This document shows, piece by piece, positions 1-12,700 of a DNA stretch of 39,584 nucleotides. The notes beneath the pieces are model-generated. The model saw only the letters and a program-made list of their open reading frames with translations, ran no database searches and was not told the DNA's origin. The DNA comes from Phoronis australis (lineage: Eukaryota; Phoronida; Phoronidae): contig NMRA01000033.1 of NCBI GenBank assembly GCA_002633005.1, forward strand, positions 833,773 to 873,356, read 5' to 3'. The position numbers and the translations under genes are program-made. Within the stretch, counting starts at the first letter, position 1; each line of letters starts with the position of its first letter.

Positions 1-281
1 CTTTCCAGCAGTCTTATCAAAGCAAACACAATAAATGAACAGACGTGAGTCCCCTTTGGATCAGACTGACGCAAAACTTACTGTGTACAATAAGTTTGCT
101 GTTCAGCCAGCAATTCACATCACCTGACAAACATACGAGAAATTTTAACGATTTGAATTGTGTGATTGTTAAAGCTGTCATCTCCTTCACATGCCTGTTT
201 GTTCTTTGAAAGCAATGGATGTCACCACAACCTCATTCTTTATCTAAATTGAAACTTGTATAGTTCGGTAGTATTCCTTCG

Positions 282-418
282 TTTACACAAACTTCGTTAA
301 AGACACGACTAGACTTCTGCACACCAGAAGAAAGGAGACTGTTCCGAAATTACGAACGTACCAGTATCAAGCTCGCCATCAAAAAGTCTAGTCGTGTCTT
401 TAATGAAGTTTGTGTAAA
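282..418. repeat. Foldback inverted repeat, 35-bp arms
   Basis: Positions 282-316 and 384-418 are inverted copies differing at one base out of 35, around a 67-bp centre. Such a near-perfect hairpin suggests a recent small foldback or MITE-like insertion. No clear target duplication was seen. Nothing else was recognised in 1-708. Confidence 0.85.
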
Positions 419-708
419 TTGAAATTTGAGAATGTCAGCAATTTCTCTGATTGCGGCAGCAAAAACTAATCTGCCCTGACACGCAACTGAACTGAGCCTG
501 GTCTGAAACGATAACAAACTGCCAGATGCATTCTTAGCAAACCAAAAAATCATTTCTAATTCAAGTCAGACACAAAATTAGCCAAGATCGATTTTATGAC
601 GGATGGTAAGTCGCCAACATCTAAATTTGCTTATTTTATAGAAGGTGCACCATTAATACACATCTTCCCAACAAAATGGCAGCTACAACAGCTGAGAAGA
701 CAGCCTAC

Positions 709-785
709 CTGGGCCTGGGTGGGCGGGCATCTTCCTTTCTCATTATGACCTGTTGATGGGCCTGCCTTTGTTGCTCTATCTTCTC
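709..785 (-). CDS. KMT2C: Coding exon 34: Gln/Arg-rich segment, last exon in window
   Basis: Encodes EKIEQQRQAHQQVIMRKE and DARPPRP, continuing IQDLLEQ in phase 0 and matching DQERQEQQQQRQMQAMIRQR of KMT2C. It ends in phase 2 at CCCAG|GTAGGC, so the gene continues to the left. I found no convincing next exon in 1-708. Confidence 0.9.
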
Positions 786-3700
786 CTGGTACAATGACAA
801 CGTTGGGATACAACAAATTAAACACGAATGCAGACAGAAACAAAAGTGACATAGACAAAAACTACTGACTAAAAATGAATGTTGGCAAAAACAAAAAAGT
901 ACCAAAAATGAACACTATAAAACTCAGTGCACTGGACATATGACACCACCTGTTTACTGATTGTATTGGAAGTCCAAGTTGACATAGTTGTTTTCACAAA
1001 ACTAAGACTTGTCAGCACATCTAATTTCAGTCCTTAAAATGTTTAATACTTATATTTTTTACACAAATGGTAATGTCCAAGTTGAGGATCTCTCAACATT
1101 ATCGAAAGATCAAAATCACAACAAATGCTTCTCAAAATGCACAGGTGAGCATGACAACAGCTTACCTGCTCCAATAAGTCTTGTATCAATAGGGGCTGTT
1201 CACTTAGTAACATGCCGTTACCCTTCTGTGGACCAGGTGATGGTTGACCACTGGGTATCATGGCAGGACGCGGGTGATCGCCTGCCTGCCATGGTGACAG
1301 AGGTCCACGTGGTGTCATGCTCCTCGGGGGCATCATAGGATGGCGGAGACCCTCAGGGCCTGTAGGGCCGATCGGCCTGGAGTACACGGGACGGTGTGCA
1401 GCTCCTCGGGGACCTGCCATCAATGCATCATTCGCACCATGAGGACTTGGCCCAGTGGGTACAGGGGATTGGGCCGGCATGGGGTGTGGTCCTGGCATAG
1501 GACCACCCATCATCCTGAGAGGGGGTGCATGTGGAGGTCGACCCAAGATGTGTGGTGGCCCGGGCATTCTCTGCGCCATACTGAATGGAACATTAGCCAT
1601 ACTGTATGGTGGTCTTACCATTGCCATACTGTGTGGGGGTCCTTCCATGGTGAACGGTGGTCCAGCCCTGCTGTGAGGAGGTCCAGCAATCGAGTGAGGT
1701 GGTCCAGGCATACTGTGAGGGGGTCCAGGCATACTGTGAGGGGGTCCAGGCATACTGTGAGGTGGTCCAGGCATACTGTGAGGTGGTCCAGCTATACTAT
1801 GAGGTGGTCCAGCCATAGCATGAGGTGGCATGGTTCGTGGAGGACCAACCAGATGAGTGGCTCCAGCCATACTGAGTTGTGGGCCGGGGAATCTGTGAAG
1901 AGCACCAGCCATGCTGTGTGGTACTCCAGGCATACTATGTGGTGGTGCGGCCATGGGACCAGCCATGCTGTGAGGGGGAGCCACCAGTCTAACTGGATTC
2001 ATGCCAGGAGACGGCGACTGTACAGGTGGTGTTCTAGCCAGTGGACTTTGTGGCGGGTGGCCAGAATAGTGCACGCTGGTCTGCGGTGAGCCCATCATTG
2101 GCTGAGAGCCGGGCCTGTCTGGGAGTGAGCTGGCAGAGGGACGACCCATCTGAGGAGAGCTGCGTGGGATGGCACTGGTGCCAGTGCTGGCTGTGGTCGT
2201 GGTAGTGGGCGATTGACTGGATGAGTGCGGACTGGACACTTTAGAGAAGGGCGACTGGACAGAGGCAACTCTGGGTGAGCCTTGTGGTGTGACATGAGGT
2301 GATGTGACCCCGGTAACACGTGGCGAAGCGACTGGGCTCACCTGATGTGACCCAGGCTGTGACAAACGTGGTGACTGTGTGGAAGGTCTTGAGATGGTGG
2401 CCTGCGGAACATTCACACTATCTGAAGACACTGTTGTTGTCATCACAGGTGATGAGGCAACCTCTAACTGCCTATGACTTTGACCACCGATGAGCCCAGT
2501 GGTGGGGTCAACAAGCATCTCTTCGTCATTCTCTTCGGGCTTCTTCTGACACACATCTTGATCGCCGGCAGTATTACCATCACCACCTCTCTCTTCTCCA
2601 GCCGATTCAGTCGTTGGGGCATCGCTGGCCTTCTCCTCACTGCTCTGAGTCCCTACTGCTGCCTTCTCGCCCCCCTTCTCTGTCCCTGTGTCCCCGCTCT
2701 GGTCCTCATCTTTTATACCCAAGTGCTCATCAAACATACTCTTGTCATGAGCTTCGGCCAACGTCTTATCCAACTCTGGGTCAGCAAACTCCTCCAGAAG
2801 GTTGAATGTGCCATCAGCCCCCAACAGGTCATCCAAGGACTCCTCAATCTTCTCTTGTTTCTCTCCTTTCACTCCTTCAGCTGACTGTACAGCAGCGCCC
2901 TCTTCAGCGCCTGGTAGACCTACACAGACACGACACACAACATATTAACTCAATCTTCAGAGCAGATACGTTTAGGTGAGAAAGCATGGCAAAGAAAACA
3001 TTCAATGAATCTCCGCTTACTACCTTGCTAAATCATATTCATCGTTGGGGTCAGCTGCATATCTTAGAAAGTTAATAAAATGGCTAGAACTTAAGAATTA
3101 AACTTAATCGAGCATGGCCATCATTATAGTTGGTCTGGATACAAAACAGGGCATATCCAAGCTGGCTTATTCACTAAAGACACTAGATTCTATACCTAAG
3201 TATGGGGTTGATTTAGTATTAGGTGGAGATACAGCAACAGCTTATGTATTTATTCTATACCTAAGTTTGGAGTAGATTTAGTGTTTGGTTGAGATACAGC
3301 AACATAGGTAGGCAACATGGGACGTGGGTCTCTCAAACGATCTCGGAACATCTGAAGATACGGTGATCTCTGGCGTTCAGCAGGCGTCATCTAAACACAG
3401 AACCAAAATTCTATTAATTAAGCAACCAACTTTCAAAGTTAATCATGAGAGTCCCTTCCCAATCAAATTCCACCCAATTTCCTAATCATCTCTACTTAGT
3501 ACACCCAATGATTTCATGCCAAATATTCGTATATTAACCCAATGAACGATTTTGATTAAAGTTCTTTATATTGTGTCACAAAATACCAAATAAAACTAAA
3601 CGACAGCAATTTCTAACAGTTAAGGATGACAAATGAAAACACTAAGTCTCTATCACAACAAAACTCTCAGAATGTCTGAAGCCATCTTAACATTTGATGA

Positions 3701-6700
3701 AACCACAGTGACTATGGGTGGATGAAAACAGGCAACTTTGGTCAAAACATGTCTCAAATATGATGCAGTCTACAGGTTTGTTCTTAGACTAATGATTGTA
3801 CAATGCTTAGTTGGTTCCCACTTGGTTTTGGTCCACCATTCAGCATCATGCCAAGAACTAACTTGGTGCAGCAAGACCCTTAGCAAACATTTATTCAACA
3901 ATGGGGTCTGTAATTTCACCTATGCACAATACATTTACGAGCCCCAAACTGTGGATACCTTTACTAAACCAAGGTTTGAAGTGCACACTAATAGACACCA
4001 TCACAGTGCCCACTTACCTGATTCAGCCCCACAGTGTCCCCAGGTATCCGAGGCATCAGGGCCCCATGTCCACCAGGCATTCTAGGGCCAAGTGGGCGCA
4101 GAGGTGGACCCATGGCCATCCTGGCACCAGGCCAGCCTTCAACAGGCACTGAGCCATCACCTGCAATGCAACAATTAATACCTGTCATCTCAAATTGACA
4201 AACTCAGAATATATTAAAAACAAGTTATATCCAATCGACATTACAGTCACAAAACATAAATCAATAGGAAAGTTTGCAGAATATTTACTCAGGAATTAAA
4301 GTAAAGGCATCGGCATTAACCATTAATTAATTCAAACAAGAGCTAACAAGAAAACAAGACTCTACTGTGGGAAAAGTCAAATGTGCACGTGTCTAGCTGG
4401 CGGAGTTGATTCTGCATGAGCAAGAGTAGTGACAAGTGGAAGAAACAGACTAGAACAGTGTATGGGTCACAAATAGTATAACACGCGTAATGACTCAACT
4501 TCTACGGTGAGGCGAGCAGCGTTGTCACAGTATTGGTGTGGCAAACGTGTCCAATTTTAACTCGCTCATGTTCATAACCACAAAACATTATACGAAACAC
4601 AGACATCTGATAAGTGTATATCAGCAAATTTTGCAGCATCGTACCTTGGCTGGGGTAACCAGCTGGTGGACTCTCCGTTGGTGGCCAAGACTGATGGTCT
4701 TGTTGTTCCATTTCCTGTTTTTTCTTGTTCTGTTGACGTTTCTTGGAGTGATTGGCAAGCAGCTGGCGAAGCTGTACCCGATCTGGACGCTGGCCGTCAC
4801 CATCAGCACCAAAGTACTACAATGGAGTAAGTCACAAAATACAGCTGAATTAAACTTCTCATGTAGTGACTGAACAAAGCAGAATTGTAAAATGGACAAG
4901 GCTAAACACAGTGTGAAAATAGTGTGGAAGTCTGGCAACCTTGTGCCGGTTGATATCTGGTGTTGAAGACTGAACACTTCCCATGAATGCACAGGTATAA
5001 GCCTGACGAATGGCAGTTTGCACTAACAACCACATTACGCCACTCTGTAGCCTTCGCAAGCCTAAAAGTATTCCATGCATAAGTCTTAAGAGAAATTAAT
5101 CTTTTTTAGTACGTTGTTTTGAGAAACATGAGATTGTTTCATGCAATGTCCGATGGCTCCATGCTAGCTTTAATCTTCTGTATGAACCCAAGAATACGAA
5201 AACCTTTGTCACAATACATCAGGGACCTCCATGCCTCGACTTTGGGACCAAATATATACATCCTTTCCCCTAAAAGGCAGTTGAAATTCACCTGAGCGGA
5301 CCCAAAAAGTTCCCTCTCAGTTTTAAGTCACACAGGCACTCAGGATCAGAAGATTTTGTCAACTGCAGCTTAAACTTGTCAGCCACATTACCGCCTTAAC
5401 ATGGAGAGCAAGATATGGATTTATTTAATTGCAAGTGCAGGGGTGTTTAGACATCATTGAGTAAGAAAGTCACTACTTGGGGTCATTGGTTGACTACTAG
5501 ACACCTCTACTACTTAGACTCATCCAAGGTCTTCTCCAGGCAGTGCACAAAGGTAATTGGAAACCAGTGCAAAGAGATTAGTTTGGATTACATTAGGCAG
5601 CGACCAACAAGCAGGCAGGGGGTGTTGTGGAATTGGAGACAACCTAAAAGGGGGGTTGGAATTGGTGGCAAATGGGGCGGGGTGGAATTGAAAAGAGAGC
5701 AAGCACAGGCACCTATCCCCTATGAGAACAAGGTCCTGTACACAAATGTTGGTTTGGGTTGAAACCAAGCTCCTTGTCACTAAAAACACTCCATGCAATG
5801 TTTAATGACTGAGTAATCTTCACATAAGGCTAAACAATGTCCATGCACCTTACAAGGTAACGTGGACCTTCGTAGGTTGAGCAGTTGTATCTAAACACAT
5901 TTTCAAAAAGAAAAAGTCCACCTCATAGTTTTTATAAAGCTTCCAAACAAAAGCTTAATAATTTTTATAATTTTACGGTGCTCAGCAAAGAACAGGTTGA
6001 TGCACTTCCTATGGCATATACCATGATAAAGAAGAACCGAGGGTGAAAACTGGAACTGAAAAGACTGCGTCAAACCAAAAATGTTCTGACCTTAATTGGC
6101 TACATAATTTTCAAAATGTAATAAAGCTATCCGTTGGCATGGGAAGCTGTTTTATCACTCCATGCAGACATCAGGAACTAACTAAAGTAGCTTTTACACG
6201 GGTGAGAAACAACATGACCGCCGGTCCTCTAAATCGGACTAACTCACCCAAAACAGGACCTCTGGGGATTAAATGGGACCGCCGCACCAGAAAATGGGAC
6301 TGACGCACCTAAAAACATGACCGCCCCACCACAGGACCGCCAGGGAATGAACATGATTGCCGTACAAAATGTAGTTATCAAGGCCTTTGTATGATACTGC
6401 GGGTTATGACGTAACCGGTCAGCTAGCTGTGAAAAGACTCGCCAATGCAAAAATTGGTAGCACTGCATTATTGAGCTCCGTTACATCCCTGAAATTTCCC
6501 ACAGCCCAGGTACAATTCTGCTCGTCACCTCATCACATGAAACTTATATCAACATGTAGAGCTAGCGAGTGGAGCAGGCGCATGCAAAACCTTGCTGGTT
6601 GCAGCCGCTTGAGTGAAAAACAATCTAATGAACACCATTTGTTTGCCAATTGTAACAAAAGTTTGTCGTGCTCGTGACATGAGCACGCGCCATTTCCTAA

Positions 6701-9700
6701 TATTTTGCGACATATTTCGGAAGATGATGACTCAACTAAGCAGCAGCACCGATTTGTTCTGAAATTCGGTTTGCTGGTGTTAAAATACTAAAAACTTATG
6801 ACGAAATGAAACCAGTTCCGATAATTTGTTGCGCCATGTACGCAACCTTGTAGAAGAGAAGAAGAGCTGACTGAAGAATCGGTGAAAAAAGGAACTGGTC
6901 AATGTTAGCCGACCTAAAAGGACGCATCTTAAGCAGAATAACGACAGAACGACAAATTTTCCCGGCGAGCGCCGATAAATAATTTAGTTTACTCTAGGAA
7001 GAGTGTCGTTAATAACACTAATTCGGTGAAGATTTTATATGTGCAGTGTTTTACCCATATCGGCGCCAAGCTGTATATTTAGTATACTGCTTTGTCGCAC
7101 AAAGGCTTGTTATGATGCTTCACCCGAGGACCAGAACGCCCGTTTTAATTTTTTTTTTCTTGACTAAAACGTCACATTGGAGAAAACGATTTTCATTTTG
7201 TTCTAAAACTTACGCAGTGGATAAAGTTATAATTATTTAGCTCAAAAGCGTGCAACGTGGTTGGTTTGTGGTTAAAACTCAAAAGCACCGCGTGTTACAA
7301 AGCGAAGTGTCCTGTAGAGCACAAAAGAATTCATTGGATTAATTGGCACAAGACCTGAATATGCATACGTATATAGCTCCATTTTATGATCTGTGAAGGC
7401 CTACCGATAATAAATCTTAGCTTGTTTGTCATTGCGGTTTCAATCCCGGGCGGTCATATCAGTCCCCGGTGGTCCCGTTTTCTGGTGGGGCGGTCATGTT
7501 TTTAGGTGCGTCAGTCCCATTTTCTAGTGCGACGGTCCCACTTAATCCCCGGAGGTCCTGTTTTGGGCGAGTCGGTCCGATTTAAGAGGACCGGCGGTCA
7601 TGTTGTTTCTCACCCGTGTTTTATATAAAACTACAAGTTAATAAATCCATGCATGTATTATTCAGAATGGAGCTCTGTTAGTCCGGAAAACCTGTCTCTC
7701 ACTAAGAACCACTGCGTGCAGACATCTGGTGGCTCTGTCAGGCTAAATTGTATCATGCCCCTGTCTAGAGTTGATGAATCCAAGCTGGTTTTAAAACCCT
7801 GTTCATCACAAAGAACTACTCCACACAAATGCCAAATGGCTTTCCACTGACTTCTGGCCTTCACACTGGACTGCACCTTGGACTGTATTAATTTCCCCTT
7901 GCCCACACCCAATACAACAAATCCATTTGTGTTGGTTTGGGGTGCATGGGATAGATAGTCCTCACAAAAACAACTCCATGCAATTGTCTGACAGCATTTC
8001 ATATAAGACTAAGAGTCCCTTTCAAAAGCCTCAATGATGGCGGTATTGGTAGCCAGTTGCTCACTAAAAAACCACGACTCCATGCATTGTTCGGTGGACC
8101 TGAGCAACCATTGACCTTTTCACAGCTAGAGATTTGTTGGATATCTGCAATGGATTGTAGGGCAGCGACGCTCCAAGCAGAAGGAAACCAACTAATGAAA
8201 CCAGAGTATGTAACACCTTCGTTCTAAGCCAACACATGGCGAGGCGAACGTATACCCACAATTCTCTAGCCGTAAAAAAGGTCCATGCAAGCTTACCTGA
8301 TTGCCACCCTGTGAACGTTGACTCAAGATGGCAAGTCTCTTTGTGAACATATGTTGCATCATCTAGAACAGCATACACTCTTAACTTACTAGACACCATT
8401 GAGGACGGATCCATACGCAATATCAACACTCCTAGTTGTCAAGTGTTTCTCAAAGAGAACACATTTTTTGATAATTGTAACAACTGATTGTTGATTATGC
8501 ATAATTGTTGCTCACTTCTTGCCCAACAGAAACCTCCCATCATTTTGATGTGTTAAGGAAACTGACTACCTGTTTGCTACTGAGAGTCATAATGTTCAAC
8601 CCACAAATCCATGTAATTTTAAAACTGTCAAAGTCTACAGGCTTTCTACTACAGACAGGGCTACATTTTGTAGTTTGGTAGATATTTGGCTAAACGCAGA
8701 CCTGACGTTAAGGTCCTACATAACCTTGATTAATCCCCCTTTAAGTAAATTTGCATGATTCTGCACGTGAGACCTATTGCACATAGGCCTACAAGACAAA
8801 GCCTGTAATGAGCAACACAACTCACCATGTCTCCCTCTTCCATCGGCTCAGCAGGGAATGAGGGAGGACCGGGCACAAAGCCTGCCTGTTTCCCAGGCAA
8901 CTCCACTCCAGTCTGAGGGTCAGACGGTGGCTTAATGGACTCCATGCTTGTGGCAATAAAGGCCGCCGCTGCAGGAAGCTGGCGCTGCTCCCCTCCACCA
9001 CTCTGGCTAGCAGGGAAGTTAGGCAATGGCATGCCTGGGGGTCTGGGGAATGACCCCTGACTGGGGATCATTGTACCCGGGTGCACGGGCCCGAATGGAC
9101 TAGAGGGGCTAACGTGACGAGGGAATGGTTCGCGAACGAAGGCTGGATCCATGTGTGGCGGCCTGGCTGGGAAGGTGAACGGCATTCTTGGAACGGGGAA
9201 CCTGTCGTGTGCTGCCATCTGTTGGTGAACGCCGGGTGAAGGAAGTTGTGGAACCCCAGCAGAGGATGGAGTTGGAGGTTTGTCAGAGATAACGCCTGGA
9301 AAAGCAATGACAGTCAGTCCCTGGAGATATTACAATTTTATTGCAAAGCCAAATGTTTGTTAATATCACTTATCAAGAACAATGTAAATGACTTGTAAAC
9401 AATGTATAGAACACTTGCGTTGTGAGCAAGGAATAATTTCAGCTTGACACACCTGCAATGTATATGTTGACTTCCTCTTTCTAGTACTTCCTGTAGACAA
9501 ACATTTAAAAAAAACTAAAAAGAAACATCCTCTTTCTATTTTAGAGCCGAGTGACAAGCTGTGGTAACAAATCCATGTTGGAACAAAACATGCCACATAA
9601 ATTGGCAATCTAACAACAAAGAAAATTAGTTCAGTAGCATCACTGTGTAGAAGATGTAGATAACAGATAGGCATGATTCAGGACAGACTGTGATTCTCTT

Positions 9701-12700
9701 ACAAATTTGTTGTAGGTGAACAGGCACATGCTAAGCGGTAATAAAGCCAGAGCATAATTTCCAAAGAATCAGTAAGCCCTCAAGTTTACGCCAAGTTGTG
9801 TAACTCCTCATAACCCTGTCTCTTACCATGTTCCTGTTTCAGGGGCCATGTCTGCTCTGCCCCCTTCAGTTGCTGGCCCCCTTCTCCAGTCTCTGCATCA
9901 GGCTTCCTTGTCTTCAGTTCCTTACTCAACTTCTGAGCTTTGTGAAGACGACTGTTGGCCCGATTCTCTCTCGCTTTAGCCTTTTAAGAAAAAACAAAAG
10001 GAATACTAAGGAGGTAAATGCATGACAGGAGCGGTTTTTCAAAAAGAGAATATTTTGTACTTTTTGAAAACCTTACGAATTATGGACCATCTATTAAAAA
10101 TGACTCACTCAGGTATGCGCTGACATTAACACAACAAGAGTATCACAAAAGGCCCTCATTGACCTTCGTGACAAACCACTGCAAACAACATGCGAAAAAT
10201 CTTGAAAAGTCACATTACAGTTTTACTAAGTAACAATATAGGCAAGCAAAAGTCATCATACTTGACACAGTCACAAGTTTTGAAAGAAAACTGATCAGTT
10301 AACATCCCACCAAACATCTGCTACCCAGGGCAATAATGGCAAATCACCCGCACTTAACATACCAGGTACGGTGCCCTTTGTTCACTAGGCACCTTACGCC
10401 ATAGTTTGGCGATCTGCTTTGACCGTTCTGTCCATTCAGGGTGCTCTGTCTTCAGTTCAGGGTGATTCAGGTTTGCATATAACACAGGGGAGATGGTGGC
10501 TTTGTCACCTGTAATAAGATGGGCACAGGTGCTATTGCAATTAAAGTAAGACATAGATGGTAAATGAAGGCAAGAATACCCTCTTAATCTGAAAACCTAT
10601 CACGAGAGCAATCATGCCAGAAAAAAACATTAACTGAACCTGCTGAACCAACAGTAAAACAATATGTAATGGATATGGAAATAGAATAATCATAGACGTG
10701 CGTTAGGAAATAGTTACATCCCGATTCGGAGAATCAAACTTTCACTTCACATCTGTCGCAACCTCACAAAATTGTGAGGAACCCACAAGTTGTGAGTTTG
10801 TACATTGATGCTGTACCTGCACCAATTGTCTTCAAACACTAAGTGCCTTCACGCACAAATTGACTTCACGTCCAGAGTGCCTTCACGCACAGAGTGCCTT
10901 CACGTCCAGACTGCCTTCACGTCCAGACTGCCTTCACGCCCAGACTGCCTTCACGCCCAGACTGCCTTCACGCCCAGACTGCCTTCACGCACAGACTGCC
11001 TTCACGCCCAGACTGCCTTCACGCCCAGACTGCCTTCACGCCCAGACTGCCTTCACACACAGACTGCCTTCACGCGCATGTGTATCCACCATTACACTTA
11101 TTATTTAAACAAGAATGCCTGGATTAATGCTTAATGAATAATATCTATTGTTAACTGCTTTGTAAAAGTTGGATTTGAGCTGCCCAACCTCAGACTGGCC
11201 TTGTCATATTGTCTGGCCAATAAATGGATATAAAAAATTAATATATATATCATATCAAAAATCCCATGAAATGTCGCATTATCGTTTCTACAGTTCTTGT
11301 CTAAGCCTTGGATCTTTATTGCTATAACATGCTTTGGCATGAATAACCAAGTTCATGTTCACTTTCACATGTACTCTCGTCCCACCATTCTTACCGAGTG
11401 CCTCATCCTTCTCCCACTTCAGTATATTCCTCATGTTGTACGACAGTCGGTCCCCCTCCCCTTCCTCAGGGGCAGGCTGGCTCCAGGGGTTAGCTTCACT
11501 GTAGCCAGGACTGGAAGGAATAAACAAGACAGAATGAACTAAAGATACAAGACTACAAGTTTGCACTACATACATCAGCTACACAGAATCATGAGTTCTG
11601 AATGGTTGAGGCCATTACTAAGGGTTACGTGGTAACTTTTCCGAGGGATGTCTACCATAAGCAAATATGGCCATTTTATAACATGCAAGCATCAACAAGC
11701 ACAACTCTCACTCACAAAAGATTGAGTAAGACTTGATGGTGGTAGGGAGAACTGCTAAGAAATTCTTGCCACAACCTTGGAAACAATTACCTCATAATAC
11801 CATAGAAACAAATTTTCACTAAGTTCTAGTTGACATACGTTAGTACTCCCTCAACTGTTTGCTTACCTGTGAATTCCAGGTGAGTGGTGGTAGGGCGGAG
11901 GCATGCCTGGCTCAAAGTGGGCCAGGGGAGGATGAGGGTCCCCTAGAGGGGTGCCTTGCTTGTGTACTTCCGATGAGGACATCTGGTTCAACTGGAACTG
12001 TGGATCTGTGGAGAAACAATCCATGTGAGCATGATGCCAGGTGTACTGAACAGTAAGATGCTACAGGCAAACAATACATTTCAATACTATGAAATGCAGG
12101 CAATTCCCAGCTTCCTTGTGTAGCTTTACCGAATAGGAACAAACTAAATGAAAAAAATTCTAACTTATAGTAAAAAATATAATCGACACATTGAAATAAA
12201 TTGTCTCCTGTCATCAGACTCCAACTTCATAACAGTACACCATAGATTTCAAGTTGAAATTATTGCAATTCGCAATACATTCAATGCATAAAAAACTGAT
12301 TAACAAAGGACACAACAATAACTACATTTCGTAGAACAATACGAAAACAAGAACAGCACAGTACACAGAAACATAACACCCCCAGTAGCTGCAGTTTTCA
12401 AGAAAGTTGATGAAAAATCGAGTCCGCTACAAGAATCGGATCATGGATTAAGTGTTTTTCGCTCTGTTTCTTTCTTTTTTGTCAAGAAAATTTGACATTT
12501 TTTTTTAAAATGTGACAGAAGTAGGTAGATTAGAGTTCTGATAACGACTAAACAGAATGCCTCCTACCCGATGCCGGTTGGCTGTCAGCTGCATTCAGGA
12601 CACCTTTAAACAAGTCCTCCACCGTCTTGCTGTCAATCTGTGCCAGACCCTCATGTAGCATCTTCTCAACGTCAATGTTCTTGTCCACATCCAGGTTAGG

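Larger units (their letters stand above)
4817..8825. other. Large repeat-filled intron region between exons 28 and 30
   Basis: About 4 kb containing only the tentative exon 29 (8297-8362). It holds the 1.42-kb inverted-repeat element (6197-7618) and several short related fragments with CTCCATGCA cores (about 5791, 7974, 8078, 8281). No other coding exon could be supported on either strand. Confidence 0.7.

Noticed and set aside
1340-2089. A 249-codon plus-strand open frame rich in Trp/His/Arg
   Set aside because: It is the antisense of the PPHSM repeat exon; the repeat unit is a multiple of three, which keeps several frames open. The minus frame has the KMT2C matches.
3298-3390. A shorter exon 32 ending at GCT|GTATCT
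   Set aside because: It ends in phase 0, but exon 33 needs one leading base. The donor at 3261 gives the right phase.
6387-6677. A 96-codon frame inside the inverted-repeat element
   Set aside because: No transposase-like motifs; length and composition fit chance.
7658-8002. A 114-codon minus-strand open frame
   Set aside because: Lies in repeat-derived intron sequence, has no splice sites in phase with the gene and no recognised domain.
10805-11134. Three overlapping plus-strand open frames with repeated CLHAQTAFTPRLPSRPD-like peptides
   Set aside because: They result from the 17-bp minisatellite and lie within an intron; no other coding evidence.
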